Below, in pieces: positions 46,979 to 58,596 of a stretch of 64,000 nucleotides of DNA (its first letter is position 1; the number at the start of each line of letters is the position of its first letter). The position numbers and the translations under genes were made by a program. Below the pieces are notes generated by a model, which saw only the letters and a program-made list of their open reading frames with translations, did not search any database and was not told the DNA's origin. The stretch spans positions 22,119,948-22,183,947 of the forward strand of contig CM076655.1 of assembly GCA_038496675.1 (NCBI GenBank), given 5' to 3'. This DNA comes from Rachycentron canadum (taxonomy: Eukaryota > Chordata > Actinopteri > Carangiformes > Rachycentridae).

Positions 46979-48777
46979 AATATTATTTCCCCCCGAGGCA
47001 TAATGGCTGCTCTCAAGCTCGTGTCAGCCACTGAAGTTGAGGCCCCGTGGCTGCTGTGGTGTGGGTGTCGGCCCGAGTTAGCTGGGGCTGCAGAAAGGGA
47101 GCAGAGGGTTTGTCCTCTGCCTCTGTGGAGCTGCACTAGGTGCTGCAGTCTGTGTTTAACAGAGTGCTTCGGGTGCTTTATCAGACGCTACTCAGGCTTG
47201 TTCTGCTGCAATGTATGCACAACCCTGAGTGCTGGTGCAATATCTAACGCCAGTCGACCACAGGAATTAGTATATTATCCTTGATTTTCGTCCTCATAGA
47301 ATGAATGAGAAAAAGAAGACACTTTAAATTAACTCTGAAATTACAATTTTACAATTAAAAAATGAGAGCCAAGTTTAGATTAAAAGGTGTTGACTAAAGC
47401 TCTTATTTGTTAATGTCATTAAAAACAGTGAATAGGATTGTTTTTATTAAGTAACATTAGGCAGTCCTTTTTACAGTTCTATATAACTGTAAGCTGCCAG
47501 GCAAACAAGAAATCATGAATATTGGAGCAAAACCAATGGCTTTTTTGGCTAATTTTAGATAAGTAATAATACTCTCCAAGGTGTCCTGGAAGACAAAGAT
47601 AATGGAGCAGGTCTCTGTGTCTTACTGTGACACCCTGGATGATAGTCTCAGGCTTGTAAAACAGCCACGGTGCTCAAATCATCAACCATTTGTCATAGTG
47701 AGTTAGCTAAATTGTTTTGGGTTGCCAAGACAGAACACTGATTTTACATTTAGCATTAAATTTGAAGGTGTGACGATGCAAATTTGTACTGCATGTACGT
47801 TATTACTAAGTTGAGAGAAGCTGTGGAAAAATTAGCAGAAATAATTTCATTATCTTGAGTTCTGAGATCAGTCAAAGCCGTCAGTGAAAGTTATACCAGC
47901 TATAGCTGTTATCAGAGAAGCCTACATTGGCCGTTTGTGATGAATGTCCCACATATATCCTGGATACTGTCACTGTCATCAGTGTGCTAGTGTGTGTGAA
48001 TGGGCGAACATATTGTGAAGTGGTTTGGATAAAAGCTCGTACGTAAATGTAGCCCATCTACAAATTTACCAAAAACCATCCATCAGTCAAATATCTGTGG
48101 ATAACGTGAGGTGAAAATTCACTTCGCTTTCAGCCTGAACTCCCCTTTAGAAAGTGATGATGTAAGTACTGAAGCCACAGTTACTGGTAGTTTAGTATTC
48201 CTTTCAGTACTGACTTAGATGGGTAGTTGATCAACCAAATCTGTGTTTGAGGCGTTGTGTTTTGTAATTGTCACAGCCATTGTACGCAACACGTGTTTCA
48301 GTCTTAAGCACTGGGCTGATTTGTAATCCTTCGAGGAGGACTGAGTAGTGATATAGTGAAGCAGTGATGCACTTAAGTCAAAATATACTTAACCACTGGT
48401 CTGAAAGGCTAACTGTATTCTTATTTTATACTCGACCACTTCTCTGCTGGTGACAGACTACATTTTCCCCCACAGCCACACTTTGTGATGTGCTGCTAAA
48501 TCACCCACAGCTTCAGACTGCTGAGTGCACTGTATGAGAAGTGAAATACAGCGTCCGTTGGTTCTGTTTTGCACTGTCTCGGTGCACATACTGTTCCTGT
48601 TGTCTCCATTCCACCTCTTGGCTGTGTATATTAAATCTTTTTAATTCTGAATATTCATCATACCTACTGTGCTAATTAACATAAGCTTAACGGGTCTGGA
48701 CAATAAGTTATGTATATTTAATGTTGTTCAGAGTCATGGTGATGAGCAAACTCAGATTAAATATTAACATAGGCTAT

Positions 48778-49024
48778 GTCTGAAATCTCTCACTACTCCC
48801 TAAATAGGGAGTTTGCCATTTTGTGATGCTGTCACATGTATAGTGAGAATTACAGTATAATGCCCTATATAAGTGGACTCATAGTCTATAGTCACTAACT
48901 AAGCTACATATACCATCATGCATTGCACTTGGGGTGACAGAAAAATGAGCTCATTATATAGTCCTCTACGTTGAACTCCCTGTATAGTGAGTAGGGAGCA
49001 GTGAATGAGTGAGTGGTTTCAGAC
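48778..49024. mobile_element. MITE-like foldback element, about 247 bp
   Basis: The left end GTCTGAAATCTCTCACTACT pairs with the right end's complement GTCTGAAACCACTCACTCAT, and inner arms ('actccctaaatagggagtt' and 'gaactccctgtatagtgagt') extend the inverted homology. The centre has 'accatcatgcattgcac'. This layout matches a small non-autonomous element common in teleosts, with outward 'gtctgaaa/ttcagac' ends and 'tactcactatatagggag' inner arms. It encodes nothing. A target-site duplication is not obvious. Confidence 0.7.
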
Positions 49025-50059
49025 AAAACCATGATTAGTTGTCAAAGGGGTCAATTGTAAGTTTGCTGAGCTGCTGAATGTGGTTATTGTAGGGAGCAAG
49101 AAATGTAGACTGTTATAATGTGTCCTCCTCAGCATTGGAGGCCACAATGAGTCCATAATGTAACGATGGGCCTGGGCTAGCTGGTTAGCGTAAACTTCAG
49201 TAAACCTGTGATAGAAACAAATGTTAATAATGGCTTCTACTGCTGGGGACAGCTCTTGGTAAGTAAAGTAATGCAATTTTTCTTCCAGACTGGTAACACT
49301 AGCTATGTGGCATTAGCAGAGTTTTAGCATTAGCACAACATCCAAGTAGCTCCTTTATGGCTTTGTTTGACTTAAAGGACCACTTTACTGGTTCTAACAG
49401 AACAATCAGTTCACTCATAACAAGTATTAGGTCATATTATCATATTGTATTAGCTCCTGCAGCTCAAAGTGTTAGAATGCAGATTGAGTCATTTTTGAGT
49501 TGTAGTGTTTTGGATCTTGAAGATCTTCAAGTGACTAAAGCCAGGATATCATGAAATGCTGAATCACTGCAGCAATCCTTTACCATTACAACACAAGTCA
49601 CTGAAATATCCATCAGCTAGACATATTTGCCACACTGTGATGTATTCAGATGAGCAAATATTCCTTTTAATAGTGCAACACTGATTTCAACTACATCACC
49701 CAGTCTGACCCTGATAAGTTAATACCTCAGACACCAGTCTCTTGCCCCTCTATTGCCAAATTTTAGCCAGATTACTTTCCTTCACTCTGTCCACTTTTAT
49801 TCTATTCACATCCACTAAGTCAAGTCACACTATTGCACATCTGCTTGGGAGTTTAGACCTTGTAAGAGAGTGGCCACGGGGTTGTTTTGATAAGTGATGG
49901 TATGAGGAGGTAATGATATGAACAGCAACTTTAGGGGCACTAACGGCTAACTGTGTCTCTCTGTGCTTTATGGGTGCTCCCTTTAACCAAATATGTTAAT
50001 GAAGTGTATTAGTATGCTCTGTCAGATTTGCTAGAGGAGTTCAAAGACAAAGAACCCCA

Positions 50060-50285
50060 ATCCATCAGTATGCATTATGAACTACTGCAGCCACCTTCCC
50101 TGGCAAAGACACCGACTTCAGCCGGGGATTGTTTATTAATGTTTTATATCGCTTTGTAATACAATGAATATTTTGTGAACCGGACCCTTGTGGTCAGGAT
50201 AAAGAGTGTCTCACAAAGTCAATTAAGAGGGAGAAACTGTGGTGCGGCAGTGTGCCTGAGGTTTAACTTAAAAATTGAAAAGTGC
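50060..50285. other. CNE-like block
   Basis: Holds GGATTGTTTATTAATGTTTT at 50126-50145, combining a forkhead-type TGTTTAT with a TTAAT core, followed by CAATGAATATTTTGTGAACC. AAGTCAATTAAGAGGG lies near 50217. No repeats, no frame. Texture suggests an enhancer. Confidence 0.38.
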
Positions 50286-50559
50286 TGATTTTTCTGAGAG
50301 GGGTATCTTAAATTTTCAACACTCCATATTAACCCACCACATTAAGACTGTTTGAGGAGTTCAGTATCTTTAAAACTTTTCAGATAGAGTGAGGTTTCTT
50401 AAATGCCAGGCCACCCTGTCTGTTGGATTATTTCACTGTTTTTGTCTTCTGTCAATATTGATAAAATATCTGATCATGCCCCCTAGTGTGAGGCTTTAGT
50501 GACACGACTACCACCCAGAAATGTACCACATATCCATTATCCGTAATCCAATGTAGTGA

Positions 50560-51010
50560 CTCAGTGTCAGCTTTTGTGGGCCCTTGCTCTTTTTCTTTCG
50601 TTTCTTTTTTTTTCTGAAAGGCATCCCTTTGTTGTGTGCAAGGTCCAGCTCCCCCTGTGATTGCGCCAAATGGAGCAACATGATCTACTCCTGTACTTTT
50701 CTGCACTTTGACGAAACATCAAGATGTAATCACACACAACCTATCGTCCATAATTGCTCCCCACAACTACTGTACACATCCTCTTGTGCTTGCATATCTA
50801 CGCATTGTAAACAGAGCCATGCCTTTGTGGACGGTCCTGCGTTGCCTTGTGGGATTGGACTGCTGCCATGCGGTAATGGAAAAGGGGAGTCAGACCACTC
50901 CGGCCGTCTGCAAGGTCTTTGTTCCTGCTATTGTCAGCAAACGGCTGCCGATGATGCGGGGGGCCACATGCAGTAATCATTTCTGTCCCTCAAGGGCATG
51001 ACATTGTGGC
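50560..51010. other. CNE-like block
   Basis: Complex sequence with 'tgattgcgccaaatggagcaacatgat' and 'catcaagatgtaatcacacacaac'. Two overlapping plus frames (130 and 97 codons) and a 60-codon minus frame cross it; none is recognisable. If real coding were present one would expect a single favoured frame, which I do not see. Confidence 0.3.
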
Positions 51011-51724
51011 AGTTCCTAAGAATGATGATGAGTCTTTTTTTCTCCTCTTTTGTCGTTTAACATTTGTCTCCTGGAATTTCAGCAGGGCTGCAGAGGCCCC
51101 GATCGCAGAGATATTGTTTCCACGTGGAGGATTTTTTTTTTTTCAATGTGTTGAATAGAACTTATCAAGATCAATAATTTTCACTGAAAAATACCTGAAT
51201 GTGTTGGAAAAAAAGATGAGTTTCATCTTCATATGAACCCAAAAAAGACACTAATCTCCTTCTGGGGAAACAAAGTCCTCAGAAAATCATATCTTTTTTT
51301 AACTGAACACAATGAGACCCAATCACAGCCAAACGTATGCCCTCAAATCGTCTGCCCAGTTCAGTTGGCTGGAATGAACATTTCAGCCAGCACCTCCTAC
51401 AGATCTTTAACTGTGCAAATCATTTCTTGGTGTGTTAAAAAATTTAAAGAATTGGAAAAACAACCGGTTTCCCATCGAAAACAGGGCAGAAATGAGCTTC
51501 ATCTCCTGCATCCTCTTCAGTGTGAGTATTATTTAACAGTGCAACCAGTTGTTTATAGCTCCTGCTGAGGCGAACACTCGGTGATGTACATACATATATT
51601 TACTGTATATGTTTGCTCAGAGTGTTTCAGTCATATATCCTCCTTGACTTGAATTGCAATGATGCAATGTACTCTTGCCCCCTTTGACTGTTTCTCTTTG
51701 TGGTGACAAATGTTATTAACATGT

Positions 51725-51875
51725 CAATCTGTGGTGGCAGCCATATGACAGCGCGCCTGCCCCCATGGAGTTAAGTTATTCATTTATTCTGACTGTCTTA
51801 CATCCACTTCTTGCCAATTACACTGGCAGTCGTCTCTCTCCAGGAGCACAGCATTTAAAGTGCTTTGTTTTAAGG
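51725..51875. other. CNE-like block
   Basis: CCATATGACAGCGCGCCTGC at 51741-51760 and AAGTTATTCATTTATTCTGACTGTC near 51773 include TGACAG and TTTAT cores of TALE and HOX type. Balanced, repeat-free. It ends 90 bp before a CA array. Confidence 0.32.
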
Positions 51876-51964
51876 TACAGCAGCTGCTAGCACCGCCCTT
51901 TGGCATTCTTTGGCCTGAGGGAATGTGCCGTGTGAGGGAACCTGCACACCACATCCTCTATCCT

Positions 51965-52008
51965 CACGCACACACGCACACACACACACACACACACACA
52001 TACACACC
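51965..52008. repeat. (CA)n microsatellite
   Basis: A CG-interrupted start, then a pure CA run at 51977-52000, then T and four more units. Confidence 0.94.
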
Positions 52009-52049
52009 TGTAAGACAAATAGACACACACCAGGACCATTAAGAGCTCT

Positions 52050-52300
52050 GCAACCTCATCCCTTATCCACCTCTGCCCAGTACTTTCCACACCGGCTTCT
52101 TATCCAGAGCTCCACGCTGTTAGCGATGGAATGCTTTTCATCGAGATTCGTGCATGCCAAACTTCCCTTGGACTGGACGTGTTCGGGTGGCGGGTGTCTT
52201 TGTGCTCACTAATTAGAAGCAGCTTGGTCCAGCGGTCCTGTGTGCACAGTGGAGCCATGCAGGATAACCTCTTCCCCACCTCCCCTCATGGCACACAACG
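52050..52300. other. CNE-like block (weak)
   Basis: 'gtgctcactaattagaagcagc' at 52201-52222 carries a TAATTAG core. The surrounding 200 bp are balanced and non-repetitive. Three short frames cross it without meaning. Confidence 0.28.
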
Positions 52301-53577
52301 CTGTAAAAAATTAAAGGTCTGGCAACAGACTGTCAGCTAAACAGCTAAAGGCTTGTAAACTTTTTTTTTTTCTTTGCTCACAGCAACTGTCTCAGTAAAG
52401 TTATGGACATGCGTATTGAGTTATATTTGTAACAATATGTAACCAGTGACATCAGTTGGCTCTGTTAGGTTCAGTCTGGTCTTGGTCGTGTTTAGCTATG
52501 CTGTATTCACACCATGTTGTCAAATGGGAAAACTTTATTTATCAGACTTGGGTTACGAATTTTAGCAGTGTACATACAGGTGAAACTAGATAAAAGTAGT
52601 CTACAACGCTTCTTTCTTCTTTTGGTATGGATCTGGTTCAGGAGGGCGAATATAGCAATTTTCTTTAGTACTTTCATCGAAATTGTAAGACTGACATTTT
52701 TGTCAACCTCTCAGAGAAAAGTATGAGTCTTCATGTCATATTAAGGGTATCGAGATTTATTGGTTTCTAATATTTGGTGCAGATCTGGATTGTTATCTGG
52801 ATCTGGTGGAAGAAAATGCAAAATCTGTATTACACACAGCGTTGAACCGCTTGATTAATAGATAATAGTGGTGATAATGGTGAGCATTGAACCAGCAGCC
52901 TTTAGAAATGCTTTGTGGTTAACATTATGTGTTTGGGTTATCCAACTACTTTCCCTTTTTTCTATTATGTGAATGAGACAGACGTGTGGGACTGTTTGGA
53001 CTTGGCGGATGAATGCACTGAGTACCAGTCTTGTGTTTTGATGCAGCCATTTTGCCGTTGATTTTCTGACACTTATGTAGTTCTCTTCACCAAGTGGGAG
53101 AGATTGTAGCTCTCAAAGATTCCCAATGGTCTGTATCTGACTTGAACAGCTTGGGGGATTGAGGGCTGATTTGAGTGTTTTTTTGTTTTTTTTTCCCACA
53201 TGGCTGTGGTTTGTGATTCTGATGTGAATACAGTATATATAGAAGCAGTTGGTCAAATCTCCTGATCATTTTTTGCAGTGAAGAAAAGGTTAACCTTTTG
53301 AATGTATAAATAAACGCCACTGACCTGTGGGATGCAGTAGATTACATAGGAAGCTGCTGGTGAATAGCTGCATTGTCATCATCCTGCTATATTCCACAGA
53401 CTTAATTATTGATATTAGCCTCAGTTTTTTGCCAAAGGGAGATGGGCTTCCTCTGAACATTTGTTGTAGGCATGCATAAGTACTGGAGTGTGTAATCTGT
53501 GGACTACAGAGCTAATATCTACCACTGTGACAGAGGCTGTCCATATGGCACAATTTGAAAGAATACTTTTAGGGAAG

Positions 53578-53597
53578 TTTTTTTTTTTTTTTTTTTT
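53578..53597. repeat. T20 homopolymer
   Basis: Twenty T residues about 80 bp before the long CNE-like cluster. Confidence 0.9.
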
Positions 53598-53677
53598 CTT
53601 AATGCATTCAAATATTAAATCTTAATCAACCCATTAAAACTTAATCTCATATGCACTCACTCAATTCCCATGCCTGA

Positions 53678-54725
53678 AGGAACATATTGTCATCAAAGAG
53701 CTGACAGAATAACAAGTAACTTCACGTCCTTATGCGCTGCACATCGTAAGTCGTCCGATTTAGGTTCATGCAAGGGGCTGCAAGCACAAGAATCTGGGAA
53801 GGCTTTCGTTTTGGAAGCCAAGTATGCGAAGGCAAATATTTTATGAACTGACAACAGCGCAGAGGGAAACATCTTGAGAGCAGAGACGCTTTTGGATGCA
53901 TGATCCTGTGAGCTGCGACGGAATTTGTCTGGATCCCTCTTGTCCACGCATTACTGACCAATTTGAGCCAACAGGAGATGTGGAGGGAGGAGGGAGAGTT
54001 GCAGAAGGAGAGAAGGCAAGAGAGAAAGGGAGTGGACTGCAAAACAGCGTCGCCCTGGGTTTAATTGGGAAAGCTTTGGCATTTTTCCGAAATGAAACAA
54101 CAGGGAAACAGGAAACGCAATTACACCCGCAGAGAAATGTGTCAAACAGGTTGTGAGCTCTCTTGCCATGCAGTCTCACTCCTCTGTAATGACCAGTTTC
54201 TGTAGCCAAAGGCTCTCGGGGTAGCTTGTTTCACAAAAGGTGTGAAGTGAAGCCTCTGTGAGGTGAGGTTTTGAGAGAGACAGCAGTGCTCCCAGGGCTC
54301 AGTGAGGGCGAAACAAATAGTAAAAAGCCATGCTACCTTTGACAGAGCTCGCCATCTGGGCCTGCCACGTGGTGCGGGCGGCGTTAGATGACGTTAAAAT
54401 TGACTACAGATCTACCTCACGTGCTGTGGTTAATCCCTTCTTTAATTAATGTAAACATGTCAATTGGGAGGTGATGAGATATTAATAGCAGATTTGACAA
54501 AAAATGGTTCTGTCAGGGTCGTACAAAGATCCCGTGTGCACTGTATAATTGTCTCTTATCTTTAAATAGCATGTTGCACGCTGGGATAATGAGCAACTGC
54601 CACTCAGATGTGTTCGACACAAATGTCACAGTGATGAATGAGAAGGTTCTGGGATGATAATGGTGCTAATGGGAGCTTCTTCACAACACAAACACTCGCT
54701 TGTTATTGGCTTTTTCAAACAGAAT
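53678..54725. other. Long CNE-like cluster, about 1 kb
   Basis: The longest run of dense, non-repetitive, motif-rich DNA in the window. The first half (53680-54300) has CCTGGGTTTAATTGGGAAAGC near 54054 and AACGCAATTACACCC near 54114. The second half has GTGGTTAATCCC at 54426-54437 (TAATCC core), TTTAATTAATGTAAACA at 54441-54457 (TAATTA next to a forkhead TGTAAACA), GTCAATTGG near 54460, ATAATGGTGCTAATGG near 54657 and a TTATTGG inverted-CCAAT word near 54702. Frames up to 122 codons on both strands overlap without consistency or domains. Confidence 0.45.
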
Positions 54726-55019
54726 AAATACATTCCAAATGTAAACACCTCCTCATTTCTGCAAATTTAAACTATTTTGCTCTTTGTTTTTCCTTATTAT
54801 GTTGAGACCTTACCGCACTGTAAAAGAAAGTACTTAACCTCATTTAGAATATACTGAAAACAAACAGTTTCAGCTGTTTCAAGGACTTTGAATTCTCGCG
54901 ACTCAAGACTCAAGACAATGATAAGTGTATTTGTCTGCAACCGGCTTGTAAGAAGTAAGCGTGAAGTTCTTCTACTTCAACTCTCGTCCTTGTTCTATCC
55001 ATCAATCCACGGTTTGCTG
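54726..55019. other. Non-coding stretch, nothing recognised
   Basis: Unique AT-rich DNA between the CNE-like cluster and LINE remains. Confidence 0.5.
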
Positions 55020-55425
55020 TGTGTCTGGATCCAGGTGATAGTGACATCAGACTAAGTGAATTAACCCACATATCCTTCTCCATCCCGAGACATTCCCAGG
55101 TCAGATGGGATATGTAAGGTGTTTTCTGGGCATGATGTCCACTACTCCTCTCAATTGGAGATGTGATCTGATCATAACATCATGGTCTGACACCTGATCC
55201 ACCTCCCACTAGAGCCTCTCACTCTGTCCCTGAAGGTTAGAGTCTCATTTCAGCTGCTTGTATTCGCAATCTCATTCTTTCGCTCATTATTCAGAACCAT
55301 AGAAGAGGGTCGGAAAAACTGGTAAATTAAGAGTTTTGCCTCTTCACTTCAACAGGATAACTGAACACAAGGGGCAGCGACTCACTCCATACCCTGAACC
55401 CTAATGCAGCTGCAACTTTTGAAGC
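55020..55425 (-). pseudogene. Decayed RTE/Rex-like LINE reverse-transcriptase tail
   Basis: On the minus strand 55287-55240 reads MSERMRLRIQAAEM, matching the conserved 'TERMRSRIQAAEM' segment near the C-terminus of a teleost non-LTR reverse transcriptase. Plus-strand words in the same order support it: 'gggcagcgactcactcc', 'ggtaaattaagagttttgcc', 'tctcatttcagctgcttgtattcgcaatctcattctttcg', 'cattcccagg', 'tttctgggcatgatgtcc'. Frameshifts and gaps break the frame throughout, the catalytic core is absent and nothing functional remains. The family name (RTE/Rex type) is from memory. Confidence 0.68.
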
Positions 55426-55443
55426 AATTTCTACTGTATCTGG

Positions 55444-55615
55444 ATTAGAGAGACCAGGGCCCCGTCCTGGAGCTAAACCTTGGAGTTGAGCTCATCCGGC
55501 AAATGCCCGGTGACCGGGGCAAACCCCATGGGGTCCAGGTGGGCACAGTCCAAACAAATGACACAGGACCACCACCAGATTGAGTTTAGTCGGGTGGTAA
55601 GCAAACGCCTCGGTG
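55444..55615 (+). repeat. Second retroelement-derived segment next to the LINE tail
   Basis: 'agagaccagggccccgtcctggagc', 'cttggagttgagctc', 'tgcccggtgaccggggc', 'ccccatggggtcc' and 'cgggtggtaagcaaacgcctcgg' follow a GC-rich teleost repeat in which 'ctggagccaggcctgggg', 'gcctggtggccgggc' and 'cccatggggcccgg' occur in the same order. Many CpG positions have decayed. Its relation to the adjoining LINE is uncertain. The 90-codon frame at 55480-55752 is an artefact. Confidence 0.55.
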
Positions 55616-56349
55616 TACTGACCCCAGACTATATAATAAAACCCTGCTTGTCCATAAAGTCTGTTCAACAGATGCTGCAGGCTGGATCATGGTGCATTTT
55701 ACATCACTGGCACATGTTTGTTAACATCAGGCTTTTAACTTTCCAGCTTTGATACAGATTAAACAGTTCAATTTTTTCTCACTGCTGGAGTGAGTGGCAA
55801 CATGAAGAAAGATACGGACTGCAGCTTTAATGTTTCGTATAAGATAAAGCAAAATTTGTGATTGTGTTTTTTTAGTGTCTTCTGCCAGATGAAACATTTT
55901 CAATGCTCTTTTATCGTTGTCTCAGCACATTTTTACAAATGACATGACATGTTTTCCATTTTAAAATAATTTTGCTGGTGTAAATAGGTCAAAAGAAAGT
56001 CCTCACAAATTCTCCATGTCATCATGTTCAATGTTTGTTTTACTATCATTGTTGTGTCCATGCTTTGCAGCACGTCATGAAAAGGCCTGGAAACACTTGT
56101 TAGTTTTTCCTTGTCAGGTCACACAGCCGGGGTAGAACGGCTCCTGGTCGTTGCACACAGATGTGATACGGCGATCTTTCCACATGATATAGTGTTGCAA
56201 TCAATCAGCAGGCGCTACAACCCCACCATGCGACTCTACCGCCACGGCAAAGTCCTGCTTTGATATTTTCCAAATGGGTGGAACTTTATGTCAGGTTAGG
56301 CAATACAAGGTTGATTCACAGCCTGTGATACATGTAATCACTGCACGCC

Positions 56350-56615
56350 TACATTTACAGGTTTCTCCCCCCCCGGGGTCACGTTACCTCTCTCACTCTG
56401 CGGGACACCCAGGAAACATCTGGTATCGCCATCGGGTAACCGCTGGGCCAAAGAAGGAATCATCAGCCACCAGTGTATCAGGCTTTGGAGCTGGGAGTTT
56501 GATCAAAGCCCGGCTCACTCAAGTCTGTCTGGTTCCCTCCACCTTGTGGGCTTTTCATCACATCACAAGGACAGGGAGAAGCCTTGGAAGGGGAAGAAGT
56601 CAGAGTAATTAAAGC
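56350..56615. other. CNE-like block (weak)
   Basis: A C8/G4 junction at 56367-56378 is followed by balanced unique sequence including 'ttgatcaaagcccggctcac' near 56499. A 112-codon frame crosses it without domains. Confidence 0.27.
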
Positions 56616-56892
56616 AGCTAGTCAAAGAGACGAGATGCTACTGCCACCAGGTGAAAAAAAAAAGTATCTTTAAAATCAGCGCTTTTCAGAAATAAGGAAA
56701 GAAAACCAATAAATTGGGTTTTAAGAGCTTTCAGAAATCTAAGGGTCACCATATTGAGCACATATCTGTCCACATAAACCTTTAGATTTGGATAAAGAAA
56801 AACACCAAAATTGCAGCTATGTTATTTGCTTTGAGAACAACATATCCTTGGGTAAGAGTCCCATCTTTAAGATGTCAGCTTTTCAAGAACAT

Positions 56893-56912
56893 AAAAAAAA
56901 AAAAAAAAAAAA
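56893..56912. repeat. A20 homopolymer
   Basis: Twenty A residues; no retroelement body recognised upstream. Confidence 0.9.
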
Positions 56913-57534
56913 CACAAAACAACCTTGTTTTGAGCTTTGGCGCTGTGTATTAAACTGTATCCATTCAGACTTTAAAGGGCCATAAAAAAATCCAAGGTTG
57001 GGATGAATTTTCTCATCTCACGGAGAAGAAACTTCTTCTATCCTTCGCTTGAAATTAAAAATGAAACTGACTCACAGACCGCCAGAGGAACTTTTCTTTT
57101 TTTTTAAACATTAACAGCTAAAATGTTAATGCAGTTGATTAAAGAGATCCATGCCCACGCTTTCTGTTGGACTTTGTCTAGCCCTGATTCCAGTTCAAAA
57201 GGATGTATCTGAAGTTAATGATGAAAGTTCAAGAGGAGGCTTCTCATATAACACTAATCGTTTTTCCATATGAACCCGTACGTACCGGTCTCTCTCTTTT
57301 TTTTTTTCCCATGTCAGGAATTTTTTTCACATCCCATCATTATTTTTTTATTCAGCCTTTGCATTCCCTATTTGGATTTATCACCTACTGCTCATTCACT
57401 TCACTCATCTTTCACATCCCACCACCTCCCTTTCTCCTCCCGGATGACATCAGACACCACTTCCCTGTTGTCCTCTCTCTAGAAATATGAAACACAATAC
57501 AGCTGTGGCGTTTCAACACAACCTTGAACTGTGA

Positions 57535-57760
57535 TCATGACTTCACTGCCTCACTGTGGCCTGGCCAAATATGTTGCAAAGGCATTCCAATGCAGTGTAC
57601 CTAATGTTGTTCCCCCTTCTTTGCCGCAGTGGTAATATGAGAATCTCAACTTGCAATATAAATGGGGATAAAGTGCAACGATTGACCTTTCCAAGTTTTG
57701 TGATACTGGTATTTCTTTTCTGTCTCCTGGCTTCATTTTTAAATCTGGCATTTTAAAGTT
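57535..57760 (+). other. CNE-like block, or L1/Tx1-like fragment
   Basis: 'ggcctggccaaatatgttgcaaaggcattccaatgcag' (57558-57595) reads like a conserved element. Immediately after, the plus frame from ATG at 57637 gives MRISTCNINGDKVQRL, reminiscent of the N-terminus of L1/Tx1-type endonucleases ('RISTLNING...R'). The similarity ends after about 16 residues, so chance is possible. A 'ccttctttgccgcag' acceptor-like tract precedes it. Confidence 0.28.
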
Positions 57761-58345
57761 TCTTTGTTTTTATTTTTAGCTCTCAGTGCTGTGGTGTTTC
57801 AGTGCTGAACTTTCTAGAGATAATCTGGCAGTCAGACAATGCACCGTATGTGGTTCATCTTCTATTTATTGCAAACTGCTGCTGCTTGTGGCGGCGTAGC
57901 ACACATCGCCCCCTGTGCATCACCAGACACCTGGTCTAAAAGCTTTCAGGGGCTTGCATCAGATGAAATCAGTATTGTGAGGAGGAACTGGCAGTGTCAC
58001 AAAACAAAAAGGTGCTTTGCAAACATCTGTGACCTGTGGCTACCCATAACACCCTTCTCTGCCGAGGCTCGTATCATCTCTGTGCACTTCTGCAGAAGCA
58101 TAAACCTACGTCAAGGCTTAAATTTTTATTATTAGCAGTCAGATCAAAGGAAACGTATACATACAGTATATCCATATTCATATATCCACACCCATTGTCA
58201 ACATGCTGGTTAAAACCTCTACAATCACTGCCAAAAATTATTAATGACATGTCTATGGTTTACCCCACCTTTCCCTTAATGTTACCCTGGAATGGCTCAA
58301 TTTATTCCTCCATAGTAATGTTTTGATTTTACTGAGCTGACAGTT

Positions 58346-58596
58346 TTAAGCAGATTGCAGGTTTTCAGGACTTTTGTTCAACAGGTGAGCGGCACACAAA
58401 CTAAAAGCAGCTTCTCTTTGCTTGGCTCTGATTCTGGGACACGGAGTAGACCGGTCCCAGATGACCTGAGGGGTCTGGATGCATCGTATCGTACAAGTAG
58501 ACTGAAGATGTGTTTGGGCCCAAGACCATTAAATACTTTATAGACAAGCAGTAGGATTTTAAAATCTGCTGTTTGACACACAGGAGGCCAGTGCAG
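58346..58596 (-). pseudogene. L2-like LINE reverse-transcriptase C-terminal fragment
   Basis: The minus frame from 58596 reads LHWPPV, then ADFKILLLVYKVFNGLGP, then SRPLRSSGTGLL and VPESEPSK. This is the conserved 'LHWLPV..FKILLLVYKALNGL.P..LRSS..LL.VP' end of teleost L2-clade ORF2 proteins. A frameshift near 58415 moves to another frame reading EAAFS...NLQSA before a stop at 58346-58348. Only the tail survives, as in typical 5'-truncated and mutated copies. The two catalogued minus frames here are this pseudogene read in two phases. Confidence 0.78.

Larger units (their letters stand above)
45626..48777. other. Non-coding stretch, no gene seen
   Basis: A CA-rich stretch near 45810-45838, a 21-base hairpin at 46188-46208, T23 and a possible CNE-like segment are present. 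The 110-codon plus frame at 46952-47284 starts inside the poly-T and is an artefact. 47285-48777 is unique AT-rich DNA with nothing recognised. Confidence 0.58.
49025..53677. other. Non-coding stretch, no gene seen
   Basis: The frame of 130 codons (50584-50976) begins in a poly-pyrimidine run and shows no domain; an overlapping 97-codon frame is equally uninformative. CNE-like blocks and repeats are listed separately. A smaller candidate at 53395-53490 (ACTTAATTATTGATATTAGCC) is notable. 'ttggtgcagatctgg' near 52776 loosely recalls a teleost repeat. Confidence 0.58.
55616..58345. other. Non-coding stretch, no gene seen
   Basis: Frames reach 112 codons (56274-56612) without a recognisable product. 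A 98-codon frame at 57839-58135 begins with a hydrophobic segment that mimics a signal peptide, but nothing else supports it. CNE-like blocks and A20 are listed separately. Confidence 0.58.

Noticed and set aside
57839..58135. 98-codon frame with a hydrophobic start resembling a signal peptide
   Set aside because: The hydrophobic start is short, the rest has no family resemblance, and no splice or promoter context supports it.
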